This document shows, piece by piece, positions 59,721 through 64,000 of a stretch of DNA of 64,000 bases. The stretch covers positions 62,001-126,000 of the forward strand of contig JAEYFP010000030.1 in the NCBI GenBank assembly GCA_023402845.1. Direction: 5' to 3'. The notes under the pieces are model-generated. The model did no database searches, was not told the origin of the DNA, and was given only the letters and a program-made list of their open reading frames with translations. Within the stretch, counting starts at the first letter, position 1. Every line of letters begins with the position of its first letter. The stretch comes from Bacillota bacterium (GTDB lineage Bacteria > Bacillota > Clostridia > Lachnospirales > Lachnospiraceae). The position numbers and the translations under genes were made by a program.

Positions 59721-60473
59721 ATGGAGGAGCCTGTATCGGTAAAATTCGTATTCGGAGAAAAAGAGGAGATGGAACAGCTTTCAGATTTTTTGAAATATGG
59801 AGGTCTGTCCTCTGTGATGCTGCGATATGAGGAGGGGGCCGAAGAAAGTGAAGCATATCATATTGAAATTGATCAGAATGAGGAAACTTTGGCAAGAAGG
59901 CTGACTTCTGTTTTTTATAAGGAACAGGACAAAACACATAAAATGGAATACAACAATTCTGAGATAACGGAGGAAGAGAAGGAGGAAAAGACTGGTGCAC
60001 CGTTTGTAAAGGCCTCGGATAAAGCAGCAAATTACCGATCCTCCGCATTTGCACTTTTATCTGTCGGAATTCTTGGTTTGATTGCCATGATTTTAATTAT
60101 GATCGGTGTGATTTCGATATCGATTGCTCCTAATATTCGTGTGCTTTTTTTTATTACAATGACCTTTTTGTTTGTGGTTTTTGTTGTGATGGGATTCAAA
60201 GCTCTGTTGGATGCAAAGAAATATGAAGAACGATCCAAAGAGGAGGAGCAGTCAGCGGATGACCTGCGTTCCTGGTTTTTAGAACAGCATACAAAAGAAC
60301 TGTTGGATGAAAAAGCCGGCATCTTCGAGTCTGACGGGACAACGGAGGAAATGAAATATTATATGAGAACCGAAATTATGAGAAAACTGATCAGTGAGCG
60401 GTTTGGTGAGCTGGAGGTCTCCTTTCTTGAAAATAATATAGAGGAATTATATACGGAGCTTTATGAACATTGA
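59721..60473 (+). CDS. Two-helix membrane protein of unknown function
   Basis: A 250-aa protein, not recognised. The N-terminal 100 residues are acidic and soluble. Two adjacent membrane helices (about 112-133 and 140-160, with LSVGILGLIAMILIMIGVIS and VLFFITMTFLFVVFVVMGF) follow. The C-terminal 85 residues are charged and helical (with KYEERSKEEEQSADDLRSWF) and end with ELYTELYEH. The N-terminal start VSVKFVFGEKEEMEQLSDFL looks like a small alpha-beta domain. ATG 59721 has GGAGGAGGG 6 bases upstream. It overlaps rlmH by 11 bases, so translation is coupled. Confidence 0.82.
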   Translation: MEEPVSVKFVFGEKEEMEQLSDFLKYGGLSSVMLRYEEGAEESEAYHIEIDQNEETLARRLTSVFYKEQDKTHKMEYNNSEITEEEKEEKTGAPFVKASDKAANYRSSAFALLSVGILGLIAMILIMIGVISISIAPNIRVLFFITMTFLFVVFVVMGFKALLDAKKYEERSKEEEQSADDLRSWFLEQHTKELLDEKAGIFESDGTTEEMKYYMRTEIMRKLISERFGELEVSFLENNIEELYTELYEH

Positions 60474-60942
60474 TATAATTTGTGTCGGAAAAATAAAAGA
60501 GGATTATTTAAAGGCTGCCATACTGGAGTATGAAAAAAGGCTTTCCAAGTATTGCAGACTCAGCCTCATTGAGGTGGCTGATGAAAAGACACCGGACAGG
60601 CAGAGTCCGGCACTGGACGAAAAGATCAAACAGACAGAGGCTGACAGGATATTAAAGTACATTAAGCAGGGCGCTTTCGTCATTACACTTGAAATAAAAG
60701 GAAAACAGCTTGATTCTGTGGAACTTGCGGAAGAAATCGAAAAAATGGGAGTCAGCGGTATCAGCGACATTCAATTTATTATTGGGGGTTCTCTGGGGCT
60801 TCATGCATCAATCACGGCACGGGCGGACAGGCATTTGAGCTTTTCAAAAATGACGTTTCCCCATCAGCTCATGAGAGTAATCTTGTTAGAACAGCTATAT
60901 AGAAGCTGTCGCATTATCCATCATGAGCCTTATCACAAATAA
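60463..60942 (+). CDS. rlmH: 23S rRNA (pseudouridine1915-N3)-methyltransferase
   Basis: Methylates the pseudouridine at 23S position 1915 using SAM. The 159-aa SPOUT protein begins DIICVGKIKEDYLKAAI and has the knotted SAM site FIIGGSLGLHASITARADRH and the conserved end LSFSKMTFPHQLMRVILLEQ followed by LYRSCRIIHHEPYHK. Its start overlaps the preceding gene by 11 bases, with GGAGC upstream. Confidence 0.97.
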   Translation: MNIDIICVGKIKEDYLKAAILEYEKRLSKYCRLSLIEVADEKTPDRQSPALDEKIKQTEADRILKYIKQGAFVITLEIKGKQLDSVELAEEIEKMGVSGISDIQFIIGGSLGLHASITARADRHLSFSKMTFPHQLMRVILLEQLYRSCRIIHHEPYHK

Positions 60943-60969
60943 GAAAAAGGGAAAAGGAGGTTGTACGGC

Positions 60970-62274
60970 ATGTTAATGGTAGATCTGATTAAAAAGAAAA
61001 GAGACGGTCATGCGCTTAATAAAGAAGAGATTGATTTTATGATCGAGGGTTATACGAAAGGGCGGATTCCAGATTATCAGATTTCAGCGATGATGATGGC
61101 GATTTTTTTTCGGGGAATGAACGATGAAGAAACCGTACAGCTTACAATGGCGATGATGAACAGCGGAGATGTGCTTGATTTATCAGGAATCGAGGGCGTG
61201 AAGGTGGACAAGCACAGTACCGGCGGCGTCGGAGACAAGACATCTCTCGTGCTGACTCCGATGGTGGCCAGTCTTGGTGTTCCTGTTGCCAAAATGAGCG
61301 GGAGAGGACTCGGACACACAGGCGGTACGATTGATAAGCTTGAAAGCATTCATGGATTTCATACGTCTATCACGGAGGAACAATTCATAAAAAATGTTAA
61401 TACAATTAAAATTGCGATTATGGGACAGACGGCAGATCTTGCTCCTGCGGATAAATTGCTTTATGCTTTGCGTGATGTGACGGCGACGGTGGACAATATG
61501 CCGCTGATTGCAAGCTCGATTATGAGCAAAAAGCTGGCGGCTGGAGCAGATGCAATCGTACTGGATGTTAAATGCGGCAGCGGTGCATTTATGAAAACAG
61601 AAGCAGATGCCTTTCTGCTTGCAAAGAAAATGACGGCAATCGGCAATATGGCCGGAAGAAGAACGGTCGCTGTCGTTTCAGATATGGACCAGCCGTTGGG
61701 CTTTGCGGTCGGCAATGCATTGGAGGTAAAGGAAGCAATCGATACGCTGAAAGGGAAAGGCCCTGAGGACTTGCTTGAGTTATGTCTTGTGCTTGGCGCT
61801 CAGATGCTGCTCTGCGCAGGTGTTGCAAAGAAAGAAGAGGAAGCGGAGGCGCTTTTGAGAGAGACGATTGCAGATGGAAGGGCACTTAAGAAATTTGCAG
61901 AATTTATCGAGGCACAGGGCGGAACGGCAGAGGAAGTCTATGACACGGATAAGCTGCAGCGGGCATCGATTGTTTATGAGCTTTTATCAGTGAAGTCAGG
62001 TTATATTGGGAAAATTTTCAGCGAGGATGTCGGAACGTCATCGCTGCTCCTTGGCGGAGGCAGGAGGAGCAAGGAGGACATCATCGATCTATCCGTTGGT
62101 GTTCTGCTTAAGAAAAAGGTCGGAGATCCTGTTTTGAAAGGTGAGACGCTGGCTGTCCTTTATGCGAATGACGAACAGAAGCTTAGGGAGGCTGAAAAAC
62201 GGTTGCTGGGTGCTTATACAATCGTGGAAAAACCGGTTGAACGATCTGCATTTATTAAAAAAATAATTAAATAG
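60970..62274 (+). CDS. pdp: Pyrimidine-nucleoside phosphorylase
   Basis: Phosphorolysis of uridine, thymidine and deoxyuridine. The 434-aa protein has the family signature SGRGLGHTGGTIDKLESIHG and phosphate-binding KVDKHSTGGVGDKTSLVLTP, plus DVKCGSGAFMKTEADAFLLA. ATG 60970 lies 9 bases after AGGAGG; ATG 60976 is an alternative, and a TTG at 60961 abuts the ribosome binding site and is rejected. yqfC follows 51 bases downstream. Confidence 0.96.
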   Translation: MLMVDLIKKKRDGHALNKEEIDFMIEGYTKGRIPDYQISAMMMAIFFRGMNDEETVQLTMAMMNSGDVLDLSGIEGVKVDKHSTGGVGDKTSLVLTPMVASLGVPVAKMSGRGLGHTGGTIDKLESIHGFHTSITEEQFIKNVNTIKIAIMGQTADLAPADKLLYALRDVTATVDNMPLIASSIMSKKLAAGADAIVLDVKCGSGAFMKTEADAFLLAKKMTAIGNMAGRRTVAVVSDMDQPLGFAVGNALEVKEAIDTLKGKGPEDLLELCLVLGAQMLLCAGVAKKEEEAEALLRETIADGRALKKFAEFIEAQGGTAEEVYDTDKLQRASIVYELLSVKSGYIGKIFSEDVGTSSLLLGGGRRSKEDIIDLSVGVLLKKKVGDPVLKGETLAVLYANDEQKLREAEKRLLGAYTIVEKPVERSAFIKKIIK

Positions 62275-62325
62275 CTGTAAAAACAGGCGGGAATAGGACT
62301 TGTTTGCTTTTCATATACATTACAC

Positions 62326-62631
62326 ATGAGAAGAAAAGCAGAGCCACGCCGTTTATCGGAGAAAAAACAGAATATCAAATATAACGTGGCGGAATCCTTG
62401 AATTTTCCAAAAGATTTAATTCTGGGTTCTGCCATTGTTTCAATTACAGGCTATCAAGAGGTTTATGTAGAGAATTACCGTGGAATTCTCGAATATACGG
62501 ACTGTGAGATTGTGCTTTCCACAAAGACATGCCAGATCAGAATCAAGGGCTGCTGTTTACAGATTGAATATTATACGAGCGAAGAAATGAAAATATGCGG
62601 AGAAATCCATTGTCTAAATTTTGAAAGGTAG
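62326..62631 (+). CDS. yqfC: Sporulation protein YqfC
   Basis: A 101-aa YqfC-family protein, in Bacillus expressed in the mother cell under SigE. The conserved core is FPKDLILGSAIVSITGYQEV then YVENYRGILEYTDCEI. The N-terminus is basic (MRRKAEPRRLSEKKQ). No clear ribosome binding site precedes ATG 62326, and there is no alternative Met. The yqfC-yqfD-phoH order that follows is the conserved Firmicute arrangement and secures the call. Confidence 0.9.
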   Translation: MRRKAEPRRLSEKKQNIKYNVAESLNFPKDLILGSAIVSITGYQEVYVENYRGILEYTDCEIVLSTKTCQIRIKGCCLQIEYYTSEEMKICGEIHCLNFER

Positions 62632-62640
62632 GCTGTCGTA

Positions 62641-63846
62641 TTGTTACTTTGCTTGTTGCGGTATTTGAAGGGATATGTGAGAATTTCTGTCAGCGGATTT
62701 TCTCCCGAGCGGTTTATGAATCTGTGCACAAACCAGAATCTGCTGCTTTGGAAGGTGAAACGGACATCTGCCGGGTATGAAATGTATATGACGGTCAAGG
62801 GCTTTTTTTGCTTAAGACCGATTGTCAGAAAAACAGGAACTAAAGTCCGCGTGCTGGAAAAGAGGGGCTTTCCTTTTTTGATGCACAGATATAAAAAACA
62901 CCGTTTTTTTCAGCTGGGATTGTTTGTCTGCCTAATGACGCTTTGGATTGCCTCCTGTTATATCTGGGATATTCGGCTGACCGGCAACAATATGGTGACA
63001 GATGATAATCTCAACGATTTTCTGGCCGAACAACAGGTGTTGACAGGTATCAGAAAAAGCCGGATTGATTGCGAGAAAATTGAAAAAAGCATTCGCGGGA
63101 CCTATCCGCAAATAACCTGGGTATCCGCTAAAATTGACGGTGTCAGGCTTATTATTGAGATTAATGAAAATGCCGTGTTTTTTGACGGAAAAAATGAGGA
63201 GAAGGATACAGCCGCGGCAAAATATCATCTTGTCAGCGAGTATGACGGTATTGTGCGCCAGATTATCACAAGAAGCGGAACGCCCCTTGTAATGCCGAAT
63301 ACCGAAGTAAAGAAGGGGGATTTACTTGTTTTAGGAGAAATTACGCTGTTAAACGATGCGGGAGAAGTACAGGGCATCGATTATGTGACACCCGATGCGG
63401 ACATTATCATTGAAACAGTTACCGATTACCATGATAGTAAGGAGCGCTCTTATGTAAAAAAAAGCTATACCGGAGAGGAAACAAAGAGCTATGAGTATCG
63501 TTTTGGAATGCATGCCGCAGCGCTTCCTGTTTTCACCCATTATGAGAGCTGTGACCGGCTTACGGAATGGAAAAGAAGCAAAATTGCCGCACTGTTCCAG
63601 AAAGATTTCTGGTATGCATCTGATCTTTATAAAGAAAGCACATTTGAGGAAGACTATTATTCCGAGGAGGAAATTTCCCAGCTCCTAAAAGCCGGACTGT
63701 CAAAATTTATTAAGGATTTACAGGAAAAAGGGGTTCAAATTATAGAAAATAATGTTACAATAAAAATTACGAAGGCAGCGGGAACGGCATCAGGCACGCT
63801 GCGTATGCTTATAAAAAACGAGGGAAAGCAGGAAATCCAACAATGA
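62641..63846 (+). CDS. yqfD: Sporulation protein YqfD
   Basis: A 401-aa YqfD-family membrane protein of the spore-formation pathway. The N-terminal cytoplasmic part (about 1-90) has RYLKGYVRISVSGFSPERFM and is followed by a membrane helix (about 91-110, FFQLGLFVCLMTLWIASCY). The family motif IWDIRLTGNNMVTDDNL comes next. The extracytoplasmic part has LIIEINENAVFFDG and GTPLVMPNTEVKKGDLLVLG. The start is TTG 62641, nine bases after yqfC. The stop codon overlaps the phoH ATG as ATGA. Confidence 0.92.
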   Translation: MLLCLLRYLKGYVRISVSGFSPERFMNLCTNQNLLLWKVKRTSAGYEMYMTVKGFFCLRPIVRKTGTKVRVLEKRGFPFLMHRYKKHRFFQLGLFVCLMTLWIASCYIWDIRLTGNNMVTDDNLNDFLAEQQVLTGIRKSRIDCEKIEKSIRGTYPQITWVSAKIDGVRLIIEINENAVFFDGKNEEKDTAAAKYHLVSEYDGIVRQIITRSGTPLVMPNTEVKKGDLLVLGEITLLNDAGEVQGIDYVTPDADIIIETVTDYHDSKERSYVKKSYTGEETKSYEYRFGMHAAALPVFTHYESCDRLTEWKRSKIAALFQKDFWYASDLYKESTFEEDYYSEEEISQLLKAGLSKFIKDLQEKGVQIIENNVTIKITKAAGTASGTLRMLIKNEGKQEIQQ

Positions 63847-64000
63847 TAGAGGGCATTACAGAGCGGGTACTCACAATCGAGCCGGAGCATGCGAAAAATA
63901 TTTATGGCGCAGTTGATGCGTATCTAAAGAAAATAGAAAAAGCATTTCAGGTAACGATTGTCGATCGGAGCGAGGGAATTAAAATTATCGGAACAAAAGA
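63843..64000 (+). CDS. phoH: PhoH-family protein, cut by window end
   Basis: The first 52 codons of a PhoH-like ATPase. It begins MIEGITERVLTIEPEHAKNI and continues with VTIVDRSEGIKIIGTK, the N-terminal KH-like region of PhoH (PhoL). The ATPase motifs lie beyond the window. ATG 63843 overlaps the yqfD stop codon (ATGA). In Firmicutes phoH regularly follows yqfD. Confidence 0.85.
   Translation, partial: MIEGITERVLTIEPEHAKNIYGAVDAYLKKIEKAFQVTIVDRSEGIKIIGTK

Noticed and set aside
62291..62321. SigE-like promoter (GAATAGG and TATACATT) for yqfC
   Set aside because: The spacing is 16 rather than 13-15, the -35 match is poor, and the -10 would lie only four bases before the only possible ATG, leaving it out of the transcript.
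1..64000. CRISPR arrays, insertion sequences, prophage genes, tRNA or rRNA genes
   Set aside because: No regularly spaced repeats, transposase or integrase motifs, phage structural genes, or tRNA T-loop consensus with cloverleaf were seen.

Overview
The window is 64 kb of chromosome from a low-to-mid GC, anaerobic, endospore-forming Firmicute, most likely a member of the Lachnospiraceae (Clostridia). This is inferred from the group B [FeFe]-hydrogenase, the electron-bifurcating NfnAB-type pair, formate-THF ligase with folD, the sporulation genes yqfC/yqfD, an rnhB / FliK-like / FlhB-like / yraN gene order, frequent TTG/GTG starts and strong AGGAGG ribosome binding sites. I see no phage, insertion sequence, CRISPR array, rRNA or tRNA. 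This is core chromosome with some divergent and lineage-specific genes.

Layout: 1-4.7 kb, signal peptidase I (cut by the window edge), rnhB, a FliK-like protein, a stand-alone FlhB C-terminal-like protein, yraN and pgeF. 4.7-16.1 kb, an atypical PRPP synthetase (minus strand), a monomeric [FeFe]-hydrogenase, gltX, a UvrD-type helicase, a DUF1292 protein, a divergent sirtuin and a heterodimeric ABC exporter. 16.1-20.3 kb, a GH13 isoamylase-like protein that has lost its catalytic residues, a 69-aa cysteine-rich peptide gene convergent with a 31-codon cysteine-rich peptide gene, trpS and a UPF0303 protein. 20.3-25.6 kb (minus strand), a regulator-potABCD-rluA operon with a consensus promoter. 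25.6-35.9 kb, a lactonase gene with a structured leader, aroC, an amino acid ABC operon with a terminator-like hairpin at its 5' end, a HisC-like aminotransferase, a PucR-type regulator, a VanY-type carboxypeptidase and tgt. 35.9-48.9 kb, yajC, leuB-ilvD-ilvB-(L,D-transpeptidase)-serC-serA, a palindrome-rich spacer, a small unknown protein, a DUF1015 protein and glgB. 48.9-64 kb, mscS, uppP, ftsK, fhs, folD, a zinc-ribbon/chitobiase-C-domain membrane protein, nfnA/nfnB-like genes, a two-helix membrane protein, rlmH, pdp, yqfC, yqfD and the start of phoH.

The genes fit a fermentative anaerobe. Hydrogenase and NfnAB balance ferredoxin and NAD(P)H; fhs/folD carry one-carbon units from serine made by SerA/SerC; leuB/ilvD/ilvB make branched-chain amino acids; glgB makes glycogen; potABCD and an amino acid ABC system import nitrogen compounds. 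The observations most worth a second look are the GH13 pseudoenzyme (all four conserved regions degenerate on an intact scaffold), the pair of convergent cysteine-rich mini-genes at 18.0-18.5 kb (one too short for usual gene callers), the divergent sirtuin, the long leader with a translationally coupled short ORF before the lactonase, and the nested palindromes after serA. All functions are read from sequence motifs only; no database search was run.
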